Shown here piece by piece: positions 53,446 to 61,463 of a stretch of DNA of 64,000 nucleotides (the stretch's first letter is position 1; each line of letters starts with the position of its first letter). A program made the position numbers and the translations under genes. Source of the stretch: CAZOEL01 sp964578835 (lineage in GTDB: Bacteria; Desulfobacterota; Syntrophobacteria; Syntrophobacterales; Syntrophobacteraceae); the NCBI GenBank assembly GCA_964578835.1, contig CAZOEL010000001.1, positions 1 to 64,000 of the forward strand, written 5' to 3'. Under the pieces are notes generated by a model. That model was not told where the DNA came from. It did not search any database and saw nothing but the letters and a program-made list of their open reading frames with translations.

Positions 53446-53820
53446 ATGCGGAAGATGGCTTTGTCAAAACTGCTTTTGGCTCTGTTGCTTTGTCCTGTGC
53501 TTTGTTTTGCCGGGCCTCGCGGCGATGGGGACATTGACCGGGATTTGAGATATGAAGGGTTTCACATAACGGATGACGGTTTTTTGAGCGGATACATCAA
53601 AAATGCCTCCAACAAGACGCGCAATGACGTCAGGCTTGACATGTGGACCACCAATGTTGCGGAAACCCGGATATTTTGGAGAAAATCGTTGTCGATCGGA
53701 GATCTAGCTCCAGGGGCCAGGTATGAGGTTCGGGAGCCGTACAATCTCGATGGGGAGGATCCCGAGAGGATCGAATTTAAATTCAGGGCTCCGCATAAGG
53801 ATAATTTTAGAAATAAATAG
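53446..53820 (+). CDS. Small exported protein with FxLYD-like beta domain
   Basis: A 124-residue protein with a signal peptide (MRKMALSKLLLALLLCPVLCFAGP). The mature part (LRYEGFHITDDGFLSGYIKNASNKTRNDVRLDMWTTN, then SLSIGDLAPGARYEVREPYN) reads like the FxLYD type of Ig-like domain, in which a strand pair is followed by a tail about contribution of unpaired partners. The assignment is tentative. GGGAGG precedes the ATG. It ends 66 bases before the convergent yjbQ gene. Confidence 0.65.
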   Translation: MRKMALSKLLLALLLCPVLCFAGPRGDGDIDRDLRYEGFHITDDGFLSGYIKNASNKTRNDVRLDMWTTNVAETRIFWRKSLSIGDLAPGARYEVREPYNLDGEDPERIEFKFRAPHKDNFRNK

Positions 53821-53886
53821 GCGCTGCATAGCTGATGTAAGGCTGGATCGCTTCATACAATGCTTCGCCTTTCTAACTCGGTTTGC

Positions 53887-54285
53887 TCAGTCGCTCATTA
53901 TCTTGATGCGGATTTTCCTTGTTCTTGGCCCATCGAATTCGCATAAGAAGATTCGCTCCCAGGTGCCCAGCATCAGCCGGCCATTATCGATAATGATCTG
54001 GGCGTTGCCGCCCACCAATATCGCTTTGATATGGGCGGCGGAATTGCCTTCAGTGTGCTTATATCCGGCCCGCCACGGAACAAGCTTGTCGAGCGCGGTC
54101 ATGACATCGTCCATGACCGCAGGGTCTGCTCCTTCATTGACCATTATTCCGGCAGTGGTATGAGGAACATAGACGAGGCACAGCCCGCTGCGAACACCGC
54201 AATCCTTGACCTTCCGATCGATCAAGTCGGTTATATCCACCATGGCGCTGTGATCAGGCGTATTCACCTGTATTGTCTCCAACAT
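53887..54285 (-). CDS. yjbQ: YjbQ/UPF0047 family protein
   Basis: A 132-residue member of UPF0047. Family marks are VDITDLIDRKVKDCGVRSGLCLVYVPHTTAGIMVNEGADP, HTEGNSAAHIKAILVG and GRLMLGTWERIFLCEFDGPRTRKI. Members bind a metal through the conserved His and Cys/Glu residues and some rescue thiamine phosphate synthesis in vivo, hence the name secondary thiamine-phosphate synthase. The physiological role is unclear. Confidence 0.93.
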   Translation of the reverse strand: MLETIQVNTPDHSAMVDITDLIDRKVKDCGVRSGLCLVYVPHTTAGIMVNEGADPAVMDDVMTALDKLVPWRAGYKHTEGNSAAHIKAILVGGNAQIIIDNGRLMLGTWERIFLCEFDGPRTRKIRIKIMSD

Positions 54286-54382
54286 TTTATGCCGCCCTCC
54301 ACCTGGAGCTTATCTGCTGACGTCAAGAGCAAATTCAATGGCCCGGCTAGACTCTGAATATGAGCTTTCGCACCCGACTTCA

Positions 54383-55615
54383 TTATGGAATAATGAGCCC
54401 CGAGTCGGTTTGCTGGAAATGCTCGGATTCAGACTTCGTGGGGGAGAATTCTTCCTGCCAGTGTTTGTGCATGGATAAGATCGCCAGCCTTGGGATAAGG
54501 GGATTGGACGCTGCGCTTCTATCGCTTTGAAGATGACGGGCGACGCTCAGCGCCGCCGCGGCAAGCTCGTCGTGCCCGGAAAGCTTTTGCCACATGGCTT
54601 CTTCTTCAAAAAAGCGTTGGAAAAGGAGCCGTGTCTTTCCGACGCAAAGCTCATTGGCCGCTTTTTCCATGAGCTCTATGCCGCGCTCTTTCTGGACTTC
54701 CCCTGGGATCACCAGCACCGGGCGCTCCAGTTCTTGGAATTTATGCCAATAAGGCTCCATTTCTTCTTTTGAGAACAAGAGAACCTCTTTGGGCATGCTC
54801 TCCACCAACTCATTCAGAGCATCCGATTTGGAGGCCTCTCCCAAGGGGCTTTCCCCCACCTCCATCACTGGAATCAGTTCGTACGCATAGGGAAGTCTCT
54901 GAGGATCATCGAAAGGCTGGAAGACTTTCTTGGCGCGTTCGAATTGCGATAGTGATTTTATCTCCAGCATGAAGAATTCGGTCATTTCCCGCAACAGGCG
55001 CGCAGCATGCCAGATGGGTATCTCAACCGGTTTGCGGCTGAAATGGCGTGAGATCTTTTGTAAATATTCTCTGTACGCTTTATTGGAAGTTCCTATCGCG
55101 CGAGCGCTGACAGTTCTTGTCGCCACATCAACGTAGGCGGAGATCGCAATGGGATCGAGGTAGTCCTCTTCCTGGACCAGGGCCGATAAAAACCAAAAGG
55201 CTTCCCGCATCGGGGTCATGTGAGCGATGGACTCTCTGGACTCTTTTTGAACAAGGACCACCCTGCGTTTCTCTTCTTCCTCGATTGGAAGGGAAAAGCC
55301 TTTTTGCGTGAAGCGGTAGGCAGCTTGTTTGCTCAGCTTCGAGTATTTCTTGGCTTTGATGAGATCCTGTAACCTCAGGAAGGACTGAAACCCGACTTCC
55401 GAAGGCTTGCGGCTAAGCTTATCGATGAGCGCAGCCACCAGGCTCTCGCGACCGATCAGCGTATTGCGCAGGGATTCTAAATACCTCTTGAAGCTCTCGC
55501 CGTCCGGGCTCTGGACGGCCAATCGGTCCATAATCAAGCCAAGCTCCTGAGCTTCTTCGAGGAGCAATGCCACTTCGGTCTTTGCATCCGACTTCGAGTC
55601 TCGCTTTTTGCTCAT
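54383..55615 (-). CDS. Conserved-looking hypothetical protein next to the Sec-Hdr gene
   Basis: I do not recognise this 410-residue protein. It is soluble, mostly helical and highly charged, with no signal peptide, membrane helix or Cys motif. The middle part (about 130-215) reads like a compact helical domain (MREAFWFLSALVQEEDYLDPI, ISAYVDVATRTVSARAIGTS). The C-terminal third has helices resembling a HEAT-like or regulatory module (GIELMEKAANELCVGKTRLLFQRFFEEEAMW). It starts about 90 bases after the stop of the DsrK/HdrD-like gene, beyond a strong terminator, so it is probably separately transcribed. Confidence 0.65.
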   Translation of the reverse strand: MSKKRDSKSDAKTEVALLLEEAQELGLIMDRLAVQSPDGESFKRYLESLRNTLIGRESLVAALIDKLSRKPSEVGFQSFLRLQDLIKAKKYSKLSKQAAYRFTQKGFSLPIEEEEKRRVVLVQKESRESIAHMTPMREAFWFLSALVQEEDYLDPIAISAYVDVATRTVSARAIGTSNKAYREYLQKISRHFSRKPVEIPIWHAARLLREMTEFFMLEIKSLSQFERAKKVFQPFDDPQRLPYAYELIPVMEVGESPLGEASKSDALNELVESMPKEVLLFSKEEMEPYWHKFQELERPVLVIPGEVQKERGIELMEKAANELCVGKTRLLFQRFFEEEAMWQKLSGHDELAAAALSVARHLQSDRSAASNPLIPRLAILSMHKHWQEEFSPTKSESEHFQQTDSGLIIP

Positions 55616-55641
55616 GCCCTTTGTCTTTCCGGTTCAAAATT

Positions 55642-55683
55642 AAAAAAGCCCCCTCACCACGCCGTGGAGTGATTCAGGGGCTT
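55642..55683 (-). terminator. Intrinsic terminator after the Sec-Hdr gene
   Basis: Read on the minus strand, the stem AAGCCCCT...AGGGGGCTT, with an inner CCACG/CGTGG stem, is followed by TTTTTTAATTTT. It lies 20 bases after the stop at 55704 and marks a clean operon end. Confidence 0.85.
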
Positions 55684-55703
55684 GTATCAGAGTCTAAAGA
55701 GAT

Positions 55704-56933
55704 CTACTCTTCTTCGGATTCCTGTCCTTCACGGGGCTCAATGATCAGCGAATCCGCAACGAGCTCCCAGAGGTACTTCACTTCCACATCCATGAAGTCG
55801 TATTCCTTACGGAGGCTCTTCATGATCTGGTCGCGGCAGTTATGGCACGGGGCGATAAGAAGCTTTGCGCCGGTATCTTTGATTTGCTTCGCCTTGACGC
55901 GACCGTAGAAAATTCTCTCTTCGACATAGGGAGACGCCCAAGCGCCGCCGCCGGCTCCGCAGCAGAAGTTGTTCTGCCGATTCGGATACATATCGACAAA
56001 GTTCTCGCAGCACTGCTGCGCAACCCATCTGGGCTCCTCGTAATAGCCATGGCCGAACATGCGCTCGCTCTTTCTGCCATAATTACAAGGATCATGAAAG
56101 GTTGTCAGTTCATGATGGATGGACTTATCGATTTGGATGCGGCCTTCCTCGATATACTTCTTCAGAAGATCGTGAACGCTCAAGAACTTTATGCCTTCAT
56201 CCGAGTACCATTTTTGCAGACCAAGCCTGGTCGCATAGTATGCGTGGCCTCACTCGGGTAAGACAAGGTACTCGCAGCCGAGCTCCTTGTAGTTCTTCAC
56301 GATGCGCCCTACGATTTCTTTCATGGCCGGATCGTCGCCGGTGAAAAGGCCCCAGTTGACGCCTTCCCAGTTCTCTGAGGTGGTGGTCCAGGATTCATCG
56401 GCAGCATAAAGGATCCTCCACCAGAACATCATGTCTTCAGGTTCGCCGAAAGGCTCTTTGGAGTTGATGGTGAAAAGATACTTTGCGCCCTTCTTGTCGA
56501 CGGGAACTTCGAACCCGGGAAGCTCTTCCGCCAGCTCGTTACCCATATCCTCCAGCAGGAAGAGAAAGTCTTCTTTGGGAATACCCACGTTATTTCCCGT
56601 CTTCAGGCACATATCGACGCCCTTGTGAAGAACGCCGGGCACCTTATCCCTTTCTCTAAGCCCTCTGGCGGATCGAAGCATCGACAAAAGGTCGATCTTC
56701 ATCGGACAGGCATGCTCGCAACGTCCGCAAAGCGTACAAACCCAGGGAAACCTTGAATCAATCAGCTCCTGATCCATTCCCAAGACGACCATGCGCACGG
56801 CCTTGCGGACGTCCATGTCGTCCACCCCCGTGACAGGGCAACCGCCCGCGCACGTGCCGCAGGTCAGACACAAATCGGCGAACTGAGTCGCCAATTTGCG
56901 CCTTTCACGCTTAGATAACAACAACGGCTCCAT
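55704..56933 (-). CDS. DsrK/HdrD-like iron-sulfur protein, probable selenoprotein (Sec at codon 228)
   Basis: Annotated as one 409-residue gene read through an in-frame TGA at 56252-56250. The first 227 codons carry a 4Fe-4S dicluster (CLTCGTCAGGCP, CTLCGRCEHACP) and a link domain ending GCEYLVLPE. After the TGA the same frame continues GHAYYATRLGL, then a CCG domain (HDPCNYG, FCCGAGGG, APCHNC). DsrK/HdrD relatives have a Cys in this Pro-Glu-Cys-Gly-His motif, one of the noncubane-cluster cysteines. A hairpin at 56234-56216 with stem GACCA/TGGTC, loop GGCT and a bulged U starts its loop 22 bases after the TGA, as in bacterial SECIS elements. ATG 56933 follows AGGGGAGAG. The two halves could otherwise be a stop-broken pseudogene, which I think less likely. 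Confidence 0.8.
56216..56252 (-). promoter_or_regulatory. Candidate bacterial SECIS element with its UGA
   Basis: The TGA (56252-56250) is followed on the same strand by a hairpin: GCGACCA (56234-56228), loop GGCT (56227-56224), and TGGTCTGC (56223-56216) with one bulged T. A G in the first two loop positions and about 22 bases between UGA and loop agree with known bacterial SECIS rules. A competing small stem CGCATA/TATGCG lies inside the spacer. Confidence 0.6.
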
Positions 56934-57410
56934 AAATTCTCTCCCCTAAATTGTTTCAAGATAAAAGGCATTGCCATTCCTATAACATACGGGCATTCGC
57001 TTTTAAAGTTTTTTTTCTCACAAACAGTGCTGCTCAAAGATAATTCGCCTGCTCGTAAGTAGGACAAAGGCTTGCAAATTTCAGGATTGGATCTCATACG
57101 GCGATCGGGCGCGACAGGCGCGCACAGATCCACTGCCGCCCTGTTTTCGATGTTCGAGCATGGTTTATGCCCATAGACGCTTCATTGCAGCTGGGATTCT
57201 TCTCCAGTTAAATGTCGATGCTTCATAGGCAGTGATTCTTCCTGGCTTCCGAATCATTTGTCACAAGCTCATTTCTATTTCCTCTTGATTCCCAAAGCCG
57301 GCGTCTTTAATCTGTTAAAAGACTTGAGTAATGACCGCTTCCGTGGGATGTGCGGTGGAGCTCTGGGGGTGGAATGAGGGGATACTAGTCAAATTTTGAG
57401 GAGAGCGCGC
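56934..57410. other. Divergent intergenic region between Sec-Hdr and PFK
   Basis: No gene is seen. The stretch should carry the promoters of both neighbours. Sequence near 56980-57020 is AT-rich with TATGTTATAGG on the minus strand, which may be a -10 region for the Hdr gene, but I cannot support a full promoter. Confidence 0.45.
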
Positions 57411-59672
57411 ATGATAAATACTTTGGCGGTTATGACCAGCGGAGGGGATTCCCCCGGAATGAATGCCGCTATCAGGGCAGTGGTCAGAAGGGCTCTCGAC
57501 CGAGGGCTCAAAATTTATGGCATATACGGCGGGTACGAGGGTCTGGTTAAGGGCGGCAATGACATAAAGGCCTTGAACTGGGATGATGTCGGCGGCATCA
57601 TCCAAAAAGGGGGCACCTTTCTTGGCACGGCTCGGAGCGAGCAGTTTCGAACCAGGGAAGGCAGGCGAAAGGCAGTCGTCCACCTGCTTGATCGTGGCAT
57701 TGAGGCTCTTGTTGTCATTGGCGGAGATGGCTCCCTCATGGGCGCCCATGTGCTTGCGAATGAGTGGCCGGAGCATGTCCGGGGAATAAGAAAGAACGCG
57801 AAAGAAGAATCTGAATCTGAAATTGAAGAAGCCAAAGAAGAATCTGACGATCGATTGGAGAGTGCAGTTCCCGCCTTTCAGGTGATAGGCCTCCCAGGAT
57901 CGATCGATAACGACCTTTACGGAACTGATATGTGCATCGGAGCCGATACGGCTCTCAACCATATCGTCCGAGCAATCGACAATCTTGCCTCCACCGCCGC
58001 CTCACATCAGCGTACATTTGTTGTGGAGACTATGGGACGCCACTGCGGGTATCTCGCTCTTGCGGGCGCTCTCGCGGGCGGCGCTTCGTGGGTTTTGGCC
58101 CCGGAGGAAGAGTTGGAGCTCAGGTGGCACAAGAAGATGGTCGAATCCATCGATAAAGCCAGACAGACTGGACGGCCGCATCAGATGGTGGTCGTTGCCG
58201 AAGGGGCGAGACATCCGGATGGCCTGCGTATAAGCTCCGAAGACATTAAGAAGATACTTGAAGAAAGGCTTCACATTGATGTGAGGGTGACCGTCTTGGG
58301 CCATGTGCAGCGCGGCGGCGCTCCGACTGCCTTCGACCGCATTTTGGCGACTCGCCTTGGAGTCGCCGCCGTCGATATCTTGCTCGACGAGCCAGAGCTG
58401 GTCCATCACCACATGCTTGGTCTTGTCAGAAATGAAGTTGCGGCGACGCCTCTTATGGAAGTCGTGGAGAAAAGCCAGGCGGTTCGTTTGGAAGTGGAAA
58501 ACGCCAATTACGCCAAAGCGCAGGAATTGAGAGGCGGAAGTTTTCAGAGCACTCTCAGGCTCGTCAAGACCCTGACCCGCATCAAACCCGGTAGTGAACA
58601 GCACGATGCGGGCGTCGTCGCGATATTGACGGGGGGCGCCGATGCTCCGGGGATGAATGCGGCGGTCAGCGTGGCAAGTCGGTGTCTTTTGGACCACGGA
58701 ATGCCGGTGTTGGGCTCGAGGGACGGCTTTTACGGCTTGATGCGCGGCAACTTCATGGATTTGGATTGGCATGAGGTCGTCGGGTGGCTCGGCCGACCGG
58801 GATCTGAAATCGGCACAGCCAGAAGAACTTTGAATAATGCGGATCTTGCAGCCATAGCCGCCAATATTGAGCAGAACAACATAAGAGGAATCATAGCCAT
58901 AGGGGGGTGGGCCACCTATCTCAATATCGCCCAAATGGTTTCTGAGCGCAGCGCTTATCCCGTATTCAACATCCCTATGGTTCTCATCCCGGCGACTATA
59001 GACAATAACCTGCCTTTAACCGAGTTTTGCATAGGCGCCGACACCGCCTTGAACAATATCATTGATGCGGTGGACAAAATTCGCCACACGGCCGGCGCTA
59101 CGCGGCGGGCGTTCCTTGTGGAGGTGATGGGGCGGCAGTGCGGTTTTCTGGCCTTGATGGGCGCCCTTGCCTCCGGGGCTGAAAAGGCCTATCTACCTGA
59201 AATAGGCATTAGCCTCTCGGATCTCAACAGGGATGTGGAAAACCTGAAGACGAGCTTCAGATGCGGGAAAAGGATGGTCATCTACTTACGCAACGAAAAT
59301 TCCTCCTACCATTATACAACCGACTTCATCAGGCGGTTGCTGGAAGAGGAGAGCAAGGCTCAGTTCGAGGTTCGGACCGCCATCCTGGGCCATGTGCAGC
59401 GAGGCGGAATTCCCACGGCTTTCGATCGCATCATGGCGAGCCGCATGGGCGCGCAGGCTGCGTTCTCTCTCCTTCAGGCTCTCCACAATCAGGAATTCGA
59501 CGCCTCGGTTCTTGGGCTATCCGGGAGAGGGATCGAAATCTTTCCGCTGTCTGTCGCTCTGGAAGCAATGGATATTGAACAATCCCGCCCGAAGCAACAG
59601 TGGTTCATGAATTTGCTTGAAATAGCGGATGGTTTGGCCAAGCATGCGCCTGAATGCAAGATGCCCGGGTAA
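57411..59672 (+). CDS. pfkA: Tandem (double-domain) 6-phosphofructokinase
   Basis: The 753 residues contain two complete PFK units. The N-half has all catalytic motifs: TSGGDSPGMN (ATP/F6P loop), GGDGS (Gly type, so ATP rather than pyrophosphate), PGSIDND with the catalytic Asp, and GRHCGYLAL. An acidic, lysine-rich insert (about 128-155) interrupts it. The C-half keeps the fold but has GAD for GGD, GGWAT for GGDGS and TIDNN for TIDND, so it is probably not catalytic and may bind effectors, as the C-half of eukaryotic PFK does. ATG 57411 follows GAGGAG at eight bases; the frame opens at 57396. A hairpin terminator follows. Confidence 0.88.
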   Translation: MINTLAVMTSGGDSPGMNAAIRAVVRRALDRGLKIYGIYGGYEGLVKGGNDIKALNWDDVGGIIQKGGTFLGTARSEQFRTREGRRKAVVHLLDRGIEALVVIGGDGSLMGAHVLANEWPEHVRGIRKNAKEESESEIEEAKEESDDRLESAVPAFQVIGLPGSIDNDLYGTDMCIGADTALNHIVRAIDNLASTAASHQRTFVVETMGRHCGYLALAGALAGGASWVLAPEEELELRWHKKMVESIDKARQTGRPHQMVVVAEGARHPDGLRISSEDIKKILEERLHIDVRVTVLGHVQRGGAPTAFDRILATRLGVAAVDILLDEPELVHHHMLGLVRNEVAATPLMEVVEKSQAVRLEVENANYAKAQELRGGSFQSTLRLVKTLTRIKPGSEQHDAGVVAILTGGADAPGMNAAVSVASRCLLDHGMPVLGSRDGFYGLMRGNFMDLDWHEVVGWLGRPGSEIGTARRTLNNADLAAIAANIEQNNIRGIIAIGGWATYLNIAQMVSERSAYPVFNIPMVLIPATIDNNLPLTEFCIGADTALNNIIDAVDKIRHTAGATRRAFLVEVMGRQCGFLALMGALASGAEKAYLPEIGISLSDLNRDVENLKTSFRCGKRMVIYLRNENSSYHYTTDFIRRLLEEESKAQFEVRTAILGHVQRGGIPTAFDRIMASRMGAQAAFSLLQALHNQEFDASVLGLSGRGIEIFPLSVALEAMDIEQSRPKQQWFMNLLEIADGLAKHAPECKMPG

Positions 59673-59696
59673 CGATCACCCGTGTGAAAAATGGCC

Positions 59697-59738
59697 CGGT
59701 ATATGAAAGCACAAGCAACCCTGCGTTTTCATATACCG
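59697..59738. terminator. Bidirectional terminator between PFK and SGNH hydrolase genes
   Basis: Perfect 12-base arms CGGTATATGAAA (59697-59708) and TTTCATATACCG (59727-59738) surround an 18-base loop in the 100-base gap between the convergent genes. No long T run is present. Confidence 0.6.
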
Positions 59739-59774
59739 TTATCTCGATCTAACGGTTGGAGGAGAGGATCGAGT

Positions 59775-61193
59775 CTATTTGACCAGACGGGAGAGGCCCA
59801 GAATTTCCTTGAAAGCTCTGCTAGCATCTTCTCGGCTCCATCTGGGGGCCTTTCGCACTTTGACGCCCTTGAGCGCGAGGTACTGCCGAATGAACTGATC
59901 TCGTTGGGCGAGTTTCTCCTGCGCGCTTGGAGCGCTGTCGACGATCGTTTCATCCCGGTCGCCCGATATGCCGATGAATGGCGCAATTGTCTCCAGCACT
60001 CCCGCGCCGAATCTTCCCCTCACCTTTCCATCATTGTCCTTGTCCACGAAAGGATCCGCCAGACATATTTTTTCCAGCTCGCTTCGAGCAATCAATGGGA
60101 TATTCGCGCCGAAGGATGAGTTGATCTTGTCGATGAATGCATTGGCCGCCAGTGCGTGGGTAGTATTAGAGGGATGGACGCCATCGAGGCTGAAGATTCC
60201 TCCGAGAAACTTTGGCGTAATGGGAATATTGGCGATTACCTTCGGATTCGTGGCCGCGTCTTCAAATACTGCGTGCATGTCCACCACTGGCATGCCCTTC
60301 GATGAAGCGGTCTCTTCAATAATCTCGTTGAAGGCTTGAATCCGCTCCTTCATGAGCTGAATCTCCTCGGCGTCCAGCACGTAATGGGGGTCCTGGAGGA
60401 TGCTTCCGTCATCGAAGCCGAGCTTTAGAAGAAACATTGCTACGATCGTAGTGTAGCTGCCTTCCGGGAGGCCGTAATCGGAGCCGAGAAACTTCGTGAG
60501 ATCCTTTCTGTCGACCAAAAAGCCTATTCGCGTGATGGAAGGAATATTGGCGAAGACGACATTTCCCCCTCTTCTGGCGAGTCTTTCGGTAATTTCAGTG
60601 AAGTCGGTCGTGAATTGTTCGATGGATGTCATCTGCGACGCATCGAGATGATCGAACGCCAGAGCGGCCCCGAGGACATCATTGTTGCCGATCCAGCAGA
60701 GAGTATAAAGCGGCTGATAAGTTTCCGCTATTTCGATCTGACTTCCTATTCTTGGGAAGAGGACCAGATCCGTTTCCGAGTTTATCTCGGACTCGAGGCC
60801 TGCGTCTGCCCGATCTCTCAGGAGCGAGCCAACGTCAGCCCCGGATACTGCAAGGTTAAGCGACTCAAGGGAAGGTATAAGGCGAGAGCGATGCGCAACG
60901 TCGCCGACGACTCCTCGCAGGCCGCTTTTTATAAGAGGCAGAGGAAATGCGGTGCGCATCTTCTTAGCAATGAGCTTGAGATAAATGTTGGGCTGAGTTC
61001 TAATGCTGGAATCTGCGGATTGGACGCCTTCGCTGATGCTGTCGCCCAACCCGAGCAGGGTGATTGCTGCCTGAGTTGGGGCTGGAAAGCAAGCTAGCAT
61101 AAGAGCCAGCGAAAAAAAGGCGAGTATGCGCCCCCTGAAGGCGCCAGCCATGTTCCCTCGGGTACAAAGCATCATTTCCTTTGCTCTTCTCAT
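59775..61193 (-). CDS. Exported SGNH/GDSL-family hydrolase
   Basis: A 472-residue protein with a signal peptide (about 20-42, ILAFFSLALMLACFPAPTQA). Block I is GLGDSISEG with the nucleophilic Ser, block III is the Asn in WIGNNDVLGAAL, and block V is DGVHPSNTTHA with the catalytic Asp and His. The C-terminal extension has an EF-hand-like loop (DKDNDGKVRGRF) and an extra helical tail of about 90 residues. It should be an esterase or lipase acting outside the cytoplasm; the substrate is unknown. AAGGAGG lies seven bases before the ATG. Confidence 0.8.
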   Translation of the reverse strand: MRRAKEMMLCTRGNMAGAFRGRILAFFSLALMLACFPAPTQAAITLLGLGDSISEGVQSADSSIRTQPNIYLKLIAKKMRTAFPLPLIKSGLRGVVGDVAHRSRLIPSLESLNLAVSGADVGSLLRDRADAGLESEINSETDLVLFPRIGSQIEIAETYQPLYTLCWIGNNDVLGAALAFDHLDASQMTSIEQFTTDFTEITERLARRGGNVVFANIPSITRIGFLVDRKDLTKFLGSDYGLPEGSYTTIVAMFLLKLGFDDGSILQDPHYVLDAEEIQLMKERIQAFNEIIEETASSKGMPVVDMHAVFEDAATNPKVIANIPITPKFLGGIFSLDGVHPSNTTHALAANAFIDKINSSFGANIPLIARSELEKICLADPFVDKDNDGKVRGRFGAGVLETIAPFIGISGDRDETIVDSAPSAQEKLAQRDQFIRQYLALKGVKVRKAPRWSREDASRAFKEILGLSRLVK

Positions 61194-61463
61194 TTACAAC
61201 CTCCTTTGTTAGGCGTCGCTGAGAGTATGAAACAACGGTTTGGGGCTTCCTCTCGGGGGGATTATTGTTGGAATCTACAAAAACAGAGCAGCTTGGCGCT
61301 CTTAGCGCCATTTCTGGCATCGCCCAAGCTGTACATCTGCTTTAATCACAGATTTAAAATAATATGTCAAGCAACCACTAATCTTCCTGTGCTTCGTCCC
61401 TTACGAATAAGCTGCGCGTGAAAAGAGTCGGAAAAGAAAACGGATCGAAAATCAGAAGCGCAA

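Noticed and set aside
56250..56252. Treating the TGA as a true stop that splits the Hdr gene into a HdrC-like and a HdrB-like gene
   Set aside because: The second part would lack a good start and would begin in the middle of a conserved motif; same frame, correct neighbouring residues and a hairpin point to read-through. A real stop from mutation remains possible and is stated.
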